From Rhea pennata (taxonomy: Eukaryota > Chordata > Aves > Rheiformes > Rheidae), in the NCBI RefSeq assembly GCF_028389875.1, contig NC_084665.1:18942001-19006000 (forward strand): 64,000 nucleotides of DNA. Reading direction: 5' to 3'. Position numbers and translations under genes: made by a program. Shown here in pieces: positions 34,525 through 48,056 of the stretch (positions are counted from its first letter, which is position 1; each line of letters starts with the position of its first letter). Under the pieces are notes generated by a model. It saw only the letters and a list, made by a program, of their open reading frames with translations, did not search any database and was not told the origin of the DNA.

Positions 34525-37500
34525 TAACTACATGGATAATCCTACAAATCAGCTACCAGGTCTGTGAGATCTCCTTTCACTATTTGTCACCAGAGCCTAA
34601 AGAAAAGGCTCAAACAGGGTGTACCCCCTACCCGGGAGGCTTGGTGGAGGGGATTTTGCCATGCCCTCTTCTCACTACTGACGTTCCCTTTCCCTCACTA
34701 TGCTGAGAGAGATGTGGCTGCTACCAGCAGACATGGGTGTGACGAGCAAGTCAGGGCACCTCAGAAGTGTTGTATGCGGACTGTCAGATATTGCACCCAG
34801 CACGGCAGGTAGAAATGTGCTTAGCTGTCCCTCGCACCAGCCTGTGGCTTCCAAGATCGTTGTCTTAATAAGGACACAGTAAATGTGATAGTAGCCAAAT
34901 TCCAGCACCCTCTTGTTGACTAGGCTGAGATATTTGTTGCTTATATAAAGAGTTTTAGCAATAATGATCAGAAAGTGAATACATATAAGACTAATAAGGA
35001 CTCAAGAGTCCTAGCTAAAAGCTTCATCTGTTTCTTAACTGTATGTGCAGAGCATTCAGTAGATAAGGAATAACAAGGGACTTTATACCTATGGGTAAAA
35101 TGCTTTATCTTAGTACAGGAAGAGGTACCTAGTTTTACTAATAGAGCAATGAGATGCAACTACATGTTGCATCAATATGGAAGGCTTTAAAAGTTTGTGA
35201 ACTATATAATAAAGATATTTTGGTATCAAATATTAAACTATTAATGGAGTTGAGCTGTGTTTTTACAAAATTTTTGTCTGATAACTTTAGGACTTAGATA
35301 ATATTGTAACAGATGAATGACAAAAATATACATACAAACATAAAGTATTCAAAAACCAGTATGAAGCACCTAAATAATTAATAGACTTCACAAATGCATA
35401 GGTAAGTGGTATCTTAGCATAGTGGTATCTTAGCATAGTGATTTATAAACTGTGATCTCTGGTTCATTGTGATTCTTAGAGAAAGAGATCTGTGAAGAGG
35501 AACCAAGAAAATCAAGTCTATCTCATGTCAGGGGGTTTCTCTCCACACCTCTCCTACAGAAATGTTCAGAGAACTGCTAATCATAAAACAGTAAAAGCCT
35601 CTAGGGATAAAAAGTCGCTTTTGCAAATTTGTTTAGAAATAGCAGGAGCTATTTCCAACAATTGCATTTGTTTGGCCTTCCTCAGCCAAGGTGGCGGTGA
35701 GCAGGATAACGATGGTTACAAGGCCATTGAGCAGGCTGGAATGACGTTCATGGCAAGGAGTGTTCTATCTATATTTGTTGTTCCTATTGAGCAAGCATAC
35801 ACTGTGTCCCATAATAACTTTAATAGCTTCTGTGCAAGTGCTTATAGCTATGGAGCTAATTAAAGATCAGGCATTTAACTGGTTTGGTTTTATCCCTTTC
35901 TTTATCTAATAGTTAACAATCAGGTCTCCTATATTTTCCTATGTTCTCAGCTTCAAACTAGAATAGGGCAGAGAGTTGACCCTAAAAGGAAGGATACTGC
36001 TCTGGTCTTCACAGAAAAGCACAGATTTCTGTGCTTTATTTCTAGACTAATCCTCTTCTGAGATGCCACAGCCTATTGCCAGTCATGAATCGTTTGGGGT
36101 TATGCAACTGTTTCTGGCACCAGGCTGACCAAATACACAAGAGAAAGGGCAAACCGTGACAAGATCCTCATTCAGGGAGGCAATTCTGAGGTGGTGACAG
36201 CAGAAACAGAGGAAAGTGAGGAGTCTGGCAATCGCCTACCTTCGTTACCATCTCAGCATCACCTAAGCCTGCAATGAACATGTGTGATGTCTCAAGGTCA
36301 CAGAAGACAGCTGGATTACATGGACTCAATATGCCAGTGCGCAAGATACTTGTGCATAAGACACTTGTAAACAGATTGCAGCAATGCCAGTGATTAGGAA
36401 GCTCTGCCAATATTCTCCATTTTTATATTAGAGCTTTAGCCTCCGCTCCTGGCCCCACTTCTGAATGCTTCTGAGGTGTCAGCCAACCTGGCCTGCCATT
36501 TTACTCTTTCTACCAATGATGTGGATCTACCGAGCAGCAGCTACAGTGCAGCCCTGGGCAACAGTGAGCCAGGGCCGCAGCCTCCTGCAAGGTGTTCCTG
36601 GTCCCACCAAGATAGGTGGTAAGGAGGAGGTGTGCAACACATGCAGCTGGTCAGACGACGATCACGGACTAAAACTCAAACTGCCTTTGCTGTCAGGTCT
36701 GCGTTCCACCTGTGGGGTCACAAGTCAGGGGGCCTGGCAATGTCTACAGCTGAGGACACTGAGCGCTTGCCTGCAGCTCCCATCTCTACCTCTTCCTGCT
36801 GAGGACTTCCCATCTATTGGAACTGGAAGCACTAATAAAAACTCTCTTGTTCATCCATTGTATTCATATCCCATGGATAATATAACTGCAGGCTCCCTTC
36901 TCATTAATCCCTAATTAGGCTCTCTCTCATTTGTATAGCACTTTCTGTCATTAGGAAGAGAAAGCTGAGAGCCTGCCTTTAACCTTAATATGTTGTGAAG
37001 AGGCAGACCCAAACACCATGCTGTGATCAGATATGGAATAGCTCCTTACACTCACTTTCAGAGTGAATGTAAGGAAAAGATCACACCCTTCCACAGCAAG
37101 AGTATAGAGGCAAAATCTCTCCAGGAGCTCAACATCTGCAGCAATAATGCTGGAAATGTCACACACACAGGGCAGCAAAAGCGCATCATTAACTATGTAT
37201 CAGAGCAATCACAAGGTCAGATTTCCCTTTGCATGGCTAAAAGAGCTCAAGTAGAAGTGCTGGACTGTAGAGACTAATGACAGGTCTCCTGCTCCTGCCA
37301 GCTAATCTTCTGTGCGGAAATAGAGAAGGCAGTAGAGATTATAAGCTTCCATCTGACTCCAGTCTCCAGTACTGGTCTTTACCAGTGACTGGGAAGGAAA
37401 TGAAAGTTACTTCAGCCCTCTTGTCACAGATGTGGCTTGCTAAGATCCTCCATTGGGCTTTTAAGTTGTTACGTTGGAGGGCAGTCTAGCTGTGACAGCA

Positions 37501-40500
37501 TGAAAGTCAGAGTAGGGTTGTCTATCTTGCCAAGAGCAGTGCAGGGTAGCCCATGCTGAGCTCTGTGCTTCTGGAGCCAGGCTGCTCCTGGAACCTCAAC
37601 ATCTTAGTTTAAAGCCAGCATAGGAGTTTCAAGCCAGACTGAGACACCCTGACTCCTGGGACTGCAGAGGAACCTTTTTCAATGGAGGAGGGCAAGGGGA
37701 GAGAGAGCAACAAAAAGGGAGTGAGTATCAGCTCTGCTCTCAAGTAGGTCAGACAAAACCAGCACAAAGTTATTAACATGAATGCTCTGTGAGCTGAATA
37801 TGCTGGGCAAGTGCCAGGGATGGGAACAGACAGACAGCTGAAATTACTGAATCTGCTATAAAATGCGCGTAACAACTGAGTCCTTCCTCCTCCAGCAATG
37901 TGACATTTGCTGCCCATCATCTGGACAGCTGCATCCGGGTTATGTCCCACTCTGTCCTGCCCAAGAACCAATTCCTTGGGACTCAGCCTGTCCCTCAATT
38001 TCTGTCTGTATCTCACCTAACCATGGGGCTGACTCTCAGCTGAGGACTCTGAGAGTCCCAGAAATAACCTGTCGCAGATTGCCTTTTGTGCATTAAGTGC
38101 ACAGAAGTTGGCCACTTGAAAAGTGCAGCCTCAGACCCATGTGAGAGTGTGAGTACTTGGTGCTTGACATATCCCTCCTAACAGAAAGTGGTTTGTTCAT
38201 TCCCTGCACCAATCCTCTTGGCTTGTGTTATCCACAGGATCTGTAAAAAAGCCCCCAAGAAAATACAAGGACTGTCAGTCAGACTGTCAGTTTGCAGCAG
38301 CACCTTTTGGAAACACTCCTCTCTGGTTCCCCAGTCAATCACTGAAGTACCAGGGTGCCTCAGGATGATGCCATGTCTTCAGCAGTCCTCGTGCTGGTTC
38401 TGAGACCTTCATATTGTTCACATGAATTAACTGATTGGCACGCAGGAAACCAGTAGCCAGATGAGGAACTGGATATGGCCTCTCCACTTGTTCAAGTGTC
38501 TACCCTGTCAGCTTTTCTCTCCCCTACCATTTTCCTTTCCTAATCTTAACCTTCATTTTTCCTTCATGTAAAAATCACGCTAATAGTTTAATAGGACATG
38601 TTTATAAGTTGTGGCAACTTTCAATATTTTATGCTTTCTTACTCAAGGAGGATTTGAAATATCTGACAAAACTTGAAATACCTTTCCTAACTTAGTGGCT
38701 CAAACCCCATGTGAATTTTTGGGTACCTCCTCTCCTAAAATAAGACAGAATTCAGCTGAGGGGAGAGGCGAACCATGACAAGAGAGGACTCCAGTGAGAG
38801 TCTCTAAAGCTGTAGACATTAAAAATGTGAAGCTGTGCAAGGGGAGAAAAAATGAAAGGAGCCTAGGGTTTTGAGGAATCCTTGACTCCCACCTTCTAAG
38901 CTTGACCAATATGGTTTGACTCATTTAAGACAATTGCCCCAAAACCATTTGTTCAATGTTCTGCTCCTTGGAGGGAGAGAGGAAAAAGAAAGCATGGAGC
39001 AAGAAAAGCATCCTTGTTGTGAGGACAGGTTGTTTTGAGTGTTTCCCTGGTTCTGTTCTGGTGGAGATTAGAAGCAGTATTAGTTTAGCTCCTGACTTTT
39101 GTGTGGCCAGGGTTATACGTTGTAGTTGGACCCAGCTGAACCCTGCATGGTCAGAGGACACCCTCTTTCCTGTATTTGTAGCAGAGAGATGGGTGGTACT
39201 GAAAGCACTGGGGAAAAGACTGAAAAAGCGGAGAGCTTTGCTTAAACAACTGTAAAGAAGTGCACTTCACAAGCGAAGTGAATTCAAAGCTGAGCCCCAG
39301 AGAGCTCTCTGAACAGCACTGAGTTCAAAGCCCTAGGCAGATTTGCAGAAGTAACAGCAGCTGCTATGCAGAGGCTGAACAGTATCTCCAGTTAAATCAT
39401 TTCAGTAGGATATTCTACAAGATAATACAAATACAATAGCTGAGAAGAGAATAAGGATTTTGCTCATTATCATGGAGCTGATGCAGAGAGAGGAAGAACC
39501 TGTCTACCACGCAATTCATTGACTGTATGAGGCAACATTGTGTTTTAAATGATTTTACAAGCTTCCTCTGAAAGCCAGGCATCTTCCCAGTCTGTTTGCA
39601 TGAAGCATAATGACAGCAACGGATTACTTAATCTTTAAAGAAGGCAAAGCTTTGCAGGGCTCCCAGAGCAACAAACAGAAGCTATTTATGTGCCCTAAAA
39701 CCCACCACATGTACAATGAGCAATTTGAACATGGAAAAAGAAAAGTGGTATCACAATGTCTAGCTACAGACACTTCTAGGTAGCACCTGAATTACGTGGG
39801 TCACTTTAGGTTGGAGCATAAAAAAGACTCCTCTTGGAGCAGGTCATGCAGCCCAGGATCAGGCCCTACTGTAAGCTACTCCATGGAGGATTTTCTTTCT
39901 CTCTCCACTTCCTCTAGAAGAATTCTAAGGAGATGAGTCACTTAATTTAGACCCTTCTCTTCAGTCTCCAAAGCTTGATGGCATGCTTTTTATCCAGATA
40001 CTCTCCAGTCACAGACCAGATCCAACACACTTCCCTCCCCAAGCTCCTCTATCCAGTTACCCTGGACATTTTCCTTCCAGTTCTGCTTGTTCCCCTGCCT
40101 CTCTCTCCACAGCCCCTGGAAAATGAGCCTAGGAAGGAGTGCTGAGCATCAGCAGCCCTCCTGCTTCCCCGAGACAGGACACAAACGTACACACACTAAC
40201 GACATAACATGTCGTTATTAGACAACATCTATTCCAGTATCTCTTCGCTAGATCGTCACTTACCAGCTCAAGCAGTAGCGCAAGCCTTGAAGACAGGCGA
40301 AGAAATAACATACATGTTCGGGCAAAACTACATGGTGATGTTACTTCCAAGTTTCAGTTTCCAAAGGTGGTGCCCAATGCAATTTGCTGCTCTTCCTGCA
40401 GTATCTTCTCATGCTCTCACACCTTGCAGTTTATCCTCTGTTGGGTTTCTGTCCTGTGGAAACAGGAGGAGGATTAAGCTCTTTTATCTCTCCCCTTTGA

Positions 40501-41929
40501 AAAGTCTAGAGGTCCTTTTCTACTCCCTGCAGACAAGAGTGAAGTAGCTCTTTCCTCCTGTTTTCGCTCTGATAAACAAGATATGGAGAAATTCAGTGAA
40601 GAGGGTGGTGGCCACTTAAACTGTTACACTAGCCCTTTCACTTCTCTCTCTCAGTCCAGTGTGAGGTAGCTTAGAAAAAGCAAATGTCCTTCCTTCTTTT
40701 CCTGCAGGCAGCAACGCCTATTTGAAGAAACTCAGACACAGTTTTGTCCTAACTCCAAACGTTGCTTCCTGCTGAAGGAACTTTTGGCCATTCCCATGAG
40801 GACAGAGGTGAGCCCTCTCTGCCACCACTGCACCACAGCACATCTCTGCTCTTACCACTGTTTGCTAGGATGAGAATCAATCAAGCATGTTATAAGCACT
40901 AACCATGCTCTTCTCTTTGAGGAATAATTTCTGGTCCGGATAGCCTGTGGTCTGATTCTGTGAAGGTCTAGGGAAATAAGACCGGACCTTTAGCTTGTTG
41001 ATTACTGAGCAGAAGGATTTTGAGACAGGTGGAAGGTGCAATCTGTGCCTCCCGTTATGTTGTTCTCTTTAATGACAGATGAGACGGACCAATTTTCTCA
41101 TGGCATATTTGAGTCCTGAAGGAACAAAAAAGGAAGCGACATTCAACAACCTTTCCAAAGAGACAAGCCACTTAATACAGAGTAGGGCTCATTTTGACTT
41201 CTGGAGATGATTGATTCAAATGCCCCGAGCATACGCAGAGATCCCAAGCATCATCTCCCATTCAAAAAACAGCTAGGAGAGTCTCTGTTTCTCACTGTCT
41301 TTCTGGTATGTGCTACTCGCTGCATAAGTGGGCATTTTGCTATGGTTGCTGAGTTGCGTGGCAGTTAGAGCAAGGAGAGAGTCCCCATTAAGCAATGGAC
41401 CACACCATCCCCCGAGACATACACATGGAATTAGTTTTCAGACAATGACAGATAAATCAATGAGCCTGTAAACTGAAGTTACATTAACAACGGATCCTTG
41501 AAGAAAACGAACCTTGCCAAAGATCATTTCTGTGTCAGTAATTACACTGCTAGTAACAGGATATGTCTGAAATCGAATAATTATCAATGTATCAATAGTT
41601 AACATCCTTTTTCAAGCCACAGCTTATTTTCAAGAAATAGCAGTTAAAAAGGAAAGCAAAACTAAAATTGAACTATACTTCTTGTGTGCTTGAAAGTTTC
41701 TGCATCTCTTTACATAAAGAGGCTAGAGGAGAGTTTATAGACAACCATCTCTTTCCAATTTCCTATGAACAGGACAAAATGATATTATGCCAACAGCCAT
41801 AAACCTTTGGCTGAGTACCTGAATGGTCTGCCCAAAGAAGAGACCATGATTGAAGAAAGGTTTGTTTCCTGTCAATGCACACAAAATATTTTGCACAATA
41901 AAAAGAAAACAGCAAAATGAAACACAGGT
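34525..41929. other. Intergenic stretch downstream of LCLAT1
   Basis: No exon is recognised. The LCLAT1 transcript probably ends near the right edge. The stretch contains a 16-bp tandem repeat at 35405-35440 and a small perfect hairpin at 40197-40217 (8-bp arms TAACGACA/TGTCGTTA, 5-base loop). Open frames at 36465 (149 codons) and 37609 (135 codons, minus) have no recognisable features and are probably chance. In mammals this is where the end of CAPN13 would be approached; nothing calpain-like is seen. Confidence 0.6.
35405..35440 (+). repeat. 16-bp tandem repeat, 2.25 copies
   Basis: AGTGGTATCTTAGCAT occurs twice head to tail and is followed by AGTG, with no mismatch, which suggests recent slippage duplication. 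Confidence 0.95.
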
Positions 41930-44900
41930 TAACGAATGCTTCAGATCTTTATTGTTGCTGTAGAGTAACTGATACATGGTTAAAACATTCTAATATAATC
42001 AGTGAACTTTGAAAACTAAGGCTATTTTGTAGATTTGTTGTATCCTGGTGTTTCTTTTCATACAACATACAAATAAAATCAAGTTATAAAAACAGGGATC
42101 TTGTTTAAACAACTGAGACCGATGTAATGCACAGAACTAGGAACTACGTTTAGTATGATCAGCACAACACTTCACAGACCAGCCTGGGGCCCTGCAGTTT
42201 TGAACACAGGAGAGAAATGTCTCAGTCTGATGTTCTGTTATGACAAACACAGATAATGGGATTTCAACCTTCCCTTCTGAGCAAAGAAATCCATGATTCT
42301 GATAAGGAAACATTTGATTGAGCAAATGAACAGTATCCTTAGAGGCAAGAAAAACATGTCACTTATCTCCAATAACATAAGCACACCTAACAGAGGTGCA
42401 GGTCCAGTAGAACAAGTATCACTGCTAAACATCACAGCTACTGGGACTAGAAGAGAACATGAGCTTTGAGAAGATGTGCTAGTGAGGTGAGACACGTCTT
42501 GGTGCTGACATGTGCTCCAGGAAGGATCAGTATGTTTGACTGCTAGAGTACAAGCAACTTTAATCTAACAACACTGAAAACATTTTGAAGTGATTTACCT
42601 GACATGTCTTAGTGTAGTTTGAACAAGGAAACAGGATGAATAAGAACAAAACACTCTCCCAAAAAATCTGTATATTAGAATCTTTTGAATAAAAAGCTAG
42701 ACTTTGACCAAAGAGGAAAAAAAAAATCACAAAAGATTTTGCCCTAGTTCCTTAATCACTTTTTAAACAAAGCAGCTTCCATATTTGTAGTTCTCTCTTT
42801 TTAATTCAGATTTTTCTGTGTTGCATTTCTAATCAAGCTGCAAAATGATGCACATAATCTGAAAAATTACATGTCTCAAAGTTAACACCCTTCCTTGTGA
42901 GAGGAGGATTCCTCATTTAACCCGTGCTACCCTGCACTATGGAGACAGACAGTGCATATGTGACATTTACAGCTGACAAGATTATTATTTCTGTTCTGTC
43001 CAAATATATGAGAGAAGAGGAAGAATTACAAATTTGCAGAATGCTTACCACATTACAGTATGTTACATGTTTGGCTCCAGCTGGATAAGCTGGAAGAAAG
43101 CCCTTTGTAAGAGTCAATTATTGGCTGTATTTTATTTCACTTTAAGAGCCAACTTGAATCATATACAGACTTAAAATATATTAGAGATTTTTTATTACTT
43201 CATGACCAAGATTCACACTGATGTTCCTGATAGATTTTGTTGATATCACAAAGTTCTTTTAAGGTCTGAAAAAAGTATAGCGCGTATTCATGTAAGCAAT
43301 GTATATTCTGTCCTCTGCAGTCACTTCTCAAGACTACTTTAAGGCTACATGAGTAAGGTGGCCATGGCTACTACTCGTATGAAAGCACAACCATAGTCTG
43401 GGACAGATTAGAAGGCTTTTAGATGACCTTCTTTAAATTCTTTATTTTCTATGAAAGTTACCTGGATGTGCAGGAAACTGAACCAAAGCAGAGTGTTATG
43501 CTAAAAAAAAACATGCTATGTACATTTAAGCTGCAACCATACCTTTACTATCACTGAATTAGGTTTAATAATGTCATCCTAGTGCAGAAAGAACCTCCCT
43601 CCACTCATGACAATAAAACACCAGTTGTCAGTCTTTAGGGACTCAAATACAAATACGAAAAGCACCACTAAGAAACATAATCCTAAATATAAACCTACTT
43701 TTATTTATCTTTAAGAAGAGAAGGGATTAAAAAACTAGAGTAAAATAGATGGCTTCAAGTACTTTCTGGGTAATAAAAAATTATACATTATAAGCATAGA
43801 TTAAAAAATAGCTGTCATCTTGCAAGGGACAGTTAAATAATAGGCTGGTGATTCCTTCAAAAAATGGCCTTTCATCCAAACAAATTAGACAACACGCTCA
43901 CTGCTGTAATTTAGAAGAAAGCAGATGCGTCTGCAATGCTGAAACAATTCTTGAGAGATTCATCATAGTACAGGATACAGTCTATACTCCGCACGCTCAC
44001 ATTTCACGGCACTGCAGCTCAACATCCTGAGTTAGGCCGTCTCGACTGAGCTCAAACGAGCCTCATGCAAGAAAAACATATAGTAAGTCAGGCAAGTTCT
44101 GCAGCAACACAGTTGACCAAGCAGTCTAACATTGTTTGAGGCTGAACAACAAATCTGAACTGAAGCATCTCCTAAGTGCTGGTAATGTTTATCCCATTCA
44201 CTATGTGACCATGAACATTACTTTTATTATTTATGATAGGGAATCTGTTTGCAAAGTGTCTTGTCAGAGTTTAAACCTTCAGACCTTCCGAATGTCATGA
44301 AAAGAAGGGAAAGTGTTTTAGGAGGAGCCCAGAAAAGGAAACAAATTGCAAAGGGTTATGGAAAAGGAAGGATGCAATCAGTCAGTCCAGGAGAATATTG
44401 CAAAGGGAAGATGTAACTCAATTTGTCTGTGCTGTGATAGCCTGAAACACATTTCTTCTCGTACCTATAAGGAGACGATCATTGCATCAGATTCATTTCA
44501 ACATGTCTGGCTGACGCACAGAAAAAGCAGTCTTTGTACTTATGTAATGGACACCTGAAATGTCTAAGGAAACACTGTGAAAGTGAAAATAAATGCTTCA
44601 AAGAAAAGATATCTTGCCTTCTCCCACAAAATAAAGTTTTCGAACAAATAATGTCTACAAGGAGACCTTTTAAAAATACATTTGTCAGCTATTCAAAGAC
44701 ATCTAGACATTTATTTTTGCTTCTACCAGAAAAAAACATACTAATAAAACAAAAACCAGCCCTCCTCCTCACCTCCCTCTAAATACTAGAGTAGGAACAA
44801 GTCTTCCAAAGCTAACAGGAAGATCAGGGTAGTAAAAAAACAGCGAAAAATCAACCCAGCTGCATAGGTCGGTGTAAATACTCACTTAAGACTTAAATGG

Positions 44901-45519
44901 AGGGAGAGCCAGCACAGTTTTCTGTACTACAGCACAAGACAGCAAGGCTTAGAAATCCTTCTAATTTCTGATTTACTGAGACAGAACAGGTTGAATAATA
45001 GTGAGTGCAGTAGTGTTTGGGAAAGCTTATGGGAAAGTATTTAAAGTTAAATTTGAACATTTGAAATAGCAAAAAAGGAACGGAACAACTACTGTCAAAC
45101 CACCATTCCCAGCTTTTCAAGTCTGGTACTCACTTTATGACAATGTGATTTTATAGAAATAGTTTTATCTGTCTCTTGTAGATGGACAGTTTGGATTTTT
45201 ACATTAAAGTTCAGTGCATATCACATTTATTAACATCTTTACGATTGTTCGATAATCCAGCATTTTCTTTTCATAATTACAGCAAAATGCAGTTACTAGC
45301 TGCTTGCAAGAGCAATGTTGAAATTACATTCAGAGATAAAAACTATCATTTTCATGTGTAACAGTAACTACTGTTTTCCTTTCACAGAATTAAGTGCAAA
45401 TGTCTAACAAATAATGGCAATAGTAAGAAAAGACAATTCACATGCAAAAAATCTTCTCCATTTACAAAGTCTGCAATAAATCTCAAAAACATCCATTTTA
45501 CCCTTTCTTTACCCAAGAA
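41930..45519 (-). other. LCLAT1: Probable LCLAT1 3' untranslated region
   Basis: This AT-rich stretch lies directly after the LCLAT1 stop codon on the minus strand and has no competing coding frame. Its far end is inferred from the AATAAA at 41948-41953 (minus) with a U/GU-rich stretch beyond it. Other minus-strand AATAAA words at 45226-45231, 44710-44715, 43700-43705 and 43441-43446 could give shorter forms. A long 3' UTR fits the general pattern for this gene in vertebrates, but no transcript evidence is available here, so the extent is an inference. Confidence 0.5.
41948..41953 (-). promoter_or_regulatory. Candidate distal poly(A) signal of LCLAT1
   Basis: AATAAA on the minus strand. About 20 bases further on is a U- and GU-rich run (TGTGTTTCATTTTGCTG, then TTTTC), the arrangement expected around a cleavage site near 41925-41935. 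Among the AATAAA words downstream of the LCLAT1 stop it has the best downstream element by eye. Confidence 0.5.
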
Positions 45520-46028
45520 CTAGGTGGTTTTTATTTTTGTGTCATGTATTTGCTGTTGCTTTTTAAAATATTGATGACAAGCAAGTTCAACTAGTTCCAG
45601 CCCACCAAATATTTTTTGCTGCACGACAAAAAAGACAATCATGGCTGCAAAATACCATCGTACAAAGCTGTACATGTACAGCAGTACAAACATACTCAGT
45701 GTGAACACTGTCCAGTACAGGAGCGAGATGCACTTGACCACTAGGACCCTGAGCTCGGATTTGCATGGTGGAATAATGCTTTGCCCAGCGGCATCAAAGC
45801 ACTTTGCGCCTTCGTAGAATTGCCGGAGTCTCTCCTCTTTCTCTTCCCAACGCTTCTGGCACCAAAGCTGCAGCTCCTCCTTAGAAGTGGGCACTGTCTC
45901 TATTGGATATCTCTGGACGTGAAAGTGAATCTCCTTTGGGAAGTTTCCATTCAAAAGGTGCTTCTCTGTTTGAGGAATGTTTTGCGGGTATGCCACAGTT
46001 ATGTCATGGATAGCATCGAGATTATTAC
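45520..46028 (-). CDS. LCLAT1: LCLAT1 terminal coding exon (lysocardiolipin acyltransferase 1)
   Basis: This exon encodes the last 168 residues of LCLAT1/ALCAT1, an ER and mitochondria-associated-membrane acyltransferase that re-acylates lysocardiolipin and other lysophospholipids (family knowledge). It starts after a TTTCTTCTAG acceptor; the first Gly codon is split (phase 1), followed by NNLDAIHDITVAYP, which resembles the corresponding human stretch. Conserved words are EIHFHVQRYPIET, LQLWCQKRWEEKEERLR, SIIPPCKSELRVLVVK and IFGGLELVELAC. Hydrophobic segments at exon residues about 94-122 and 124-135 match the two C-terminal membrane spans. The protein ends in KIKTT before TAG; lysines at -3 and -5 fit a KxKxx ER-retrieval signal. 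The catalytic HX4D and FPEG motifs are in upstream exons outside the window. An in-frame ATG at 46057 lies in the intron and is not the start. The exon looks intact. Confidence 0.97.
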
Positions 46029-48022
46029 CTAGAAGAAATATTTTTGAGAATAAGATCAATACAGATCATGCAATGGTCAGAAACACTAATTAGCTTCAAG
46101 GTGTGAATGAAACCGTGGCAGAAATCCCAAAGGTATGTCAGCTAAGTACAGTATACTTTCTCTTCTAGAATCCAAAGGCTGAGAAATCAAATATTCCCCT
46201 ATCATTATCTATTCTAAATATAAGCAAAAAATTTTAGAAACAAAATGACATTCATTTGCACAAACTAAAGCACATCCACCACACAATGAGTAAGTGAATA
46301 ATATTGACTTTGAAGGAGAAAAGATGCACGTCTAGTCTTGGAAAAAAAAACAGAGTATGTGATACTAATCTTCTTTCATACTTTTAAAAAAACATTAATC
46401 CCTGCACTGCCAGCTGAAATTACCTTTAACTTGTCAAATACAGCTTAGTATATGTGCCTGTGAACAATGAAAAAAGATTCAGTTTGAAATTTGACTTGGA
46501 GCAAGCAACATACACAATCCTAACTTACTGAAAACTGGGAAAACATACATGAAAAATACCACAAGTTAAATATCACAAGTTCATGAATCTAGAGTATCTC
46601 ACAGAGGATAAGGAATATCTCTGTAGCTTACTGGCTTTGCAGAATACTCCAGCTGAAACAATTTCTTTAAATCTGACCACCCAGTACTCTAGTGAGGTAA
46701 ACTGCTGTACACTGCATTACAGTTCTGGTAAATACAAAGCACACTAAAAATGAGAGAGAAGCCAAGCTTCCAGTGAATTGAGTATAGTTAGCTATTTGGT
46801 TAAAGTGAGTACAGTTAGCTGTTTCAAAAGCAATTGCAAACTAGAAATTAAAAGAAATACTGTTAGAAAAAAAATCTTTACTCTTCATTGACACACCTGA
46901 TCGAGCCAACACACCGGAAAGGATGTCAGTAGTGCTGACGTGGGATTTGCTATTGCATCTTTGTACAAAGTTTACATAGATGCACTTTCTAAATTCCCTC
47001 TTTATCCTCTAGCTCTGACTAGACAAGATTCTCTTTAAATTTCATAAAGTAAATTTTGCTAGTGTAAAAATAGGTGCATTGTGCACTGGATGTTGCATAA
47101 CTGTTAAGTTCTGCCAGCAGTCATTTATCCTGTGTTGCTGTTTTTATTTTGCTTGTCTCAGAGCAAAACAGAATTGGAGACTAAACGCTGTCTACAGTCG
47201 CAGCGATTGAAGACTTTTGTTCTCATAGACAGTGTCACTTTTTGCAGAGACAATAACAACCTCCTCTTTAGTCCTCCTCCCCCTTTTCATTTGCTCCTCT
47301 TCCCCCAAATTTCTGCCTTCCTCATAGCTCTAAAAATGCCAGAAACAGAATATAAACTGTTACTTTAAAAGGCCAGTGTTCAAAATGATGCATCTAAAGT
47401 TCAAAAATCACAACAAGGGGAAAAATCCTCTTCGGCTCTCTAGACTATTTTACAAATGCACTGTCTTAAATGATCTCTCTTGGAGAGTTTTGTGGCAGAT
47501 TACGTTCACTTTTAAAAAACTGTATCTGGCTCCTAGCATGCTTACCAAAATAAAACTCTATACTCCATTTTTTGTCTAGCTACAGGATCATATCCTACCT
47601 AGGCAGAGAACCACTGTCCTCTGCCTAGATAAAACCTTTCAAGTCTCTGTTCAAGAGATGCCAAAATTGAATGCATCTTGGTAACCAGCCTTTACAAAAG
47701 GAAACAACAGCCGGTCTGCTTCATCTTTGTGCAAAGCATGTCCTTCTTCTTTCAGACGTCTGGAATCTCTCCTTCCCCTGCTCCACTTACACCATCAAAA
47801 GAATTAGCATCAGTATATAGGATATTCCCTCCCCCCTACCCCCAACTTCCTGGCACAGCTAGGGGAAGGGCTGTTGCATGTACCTCAGAGAGATCCAGCT
47901 CTTAAACTCTTTTCCTTCTGATCCTCCATAGCTCCCCAAGTCCACATGAACACAAAAACCTACTCACTTTTAGCTCAGAAGAGAGGCCAGAGAAGTTCAG
48001 TCTTTGTGAGATTCTTGCATGG

Positions 48023-48056
48023 AAAAAAAAAAAAAAAAAAAAAAAAAGAGAGAGAG
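48023..48056 (+). repeat. Poly-A (25) followed by (GA)n
   Basis: Twenty-five A and then GAGAGAGAG. On the minus strand, the LCLAT1 sense, it is a pyrimidine tract inside the intron. Confidence 0.9.

Noticed and set aside
34900..35900. Possible endogenous retrovirus LTR
   Set aside because: An AATAAAG-like word and some direct repeats are present, but no paired LTR ends, primer-binding site, polypurine tract or target duplication could be found.
36465..36914. 149-codon frame with a hydrophobic start
   Set aside because: No family motif; composition and length are within what chance gives in a region of this GC.
45781..46032. 83-codon plus-strand frame
   Set aside because: Antisense shadow of the LCLAT1 terminal exon.
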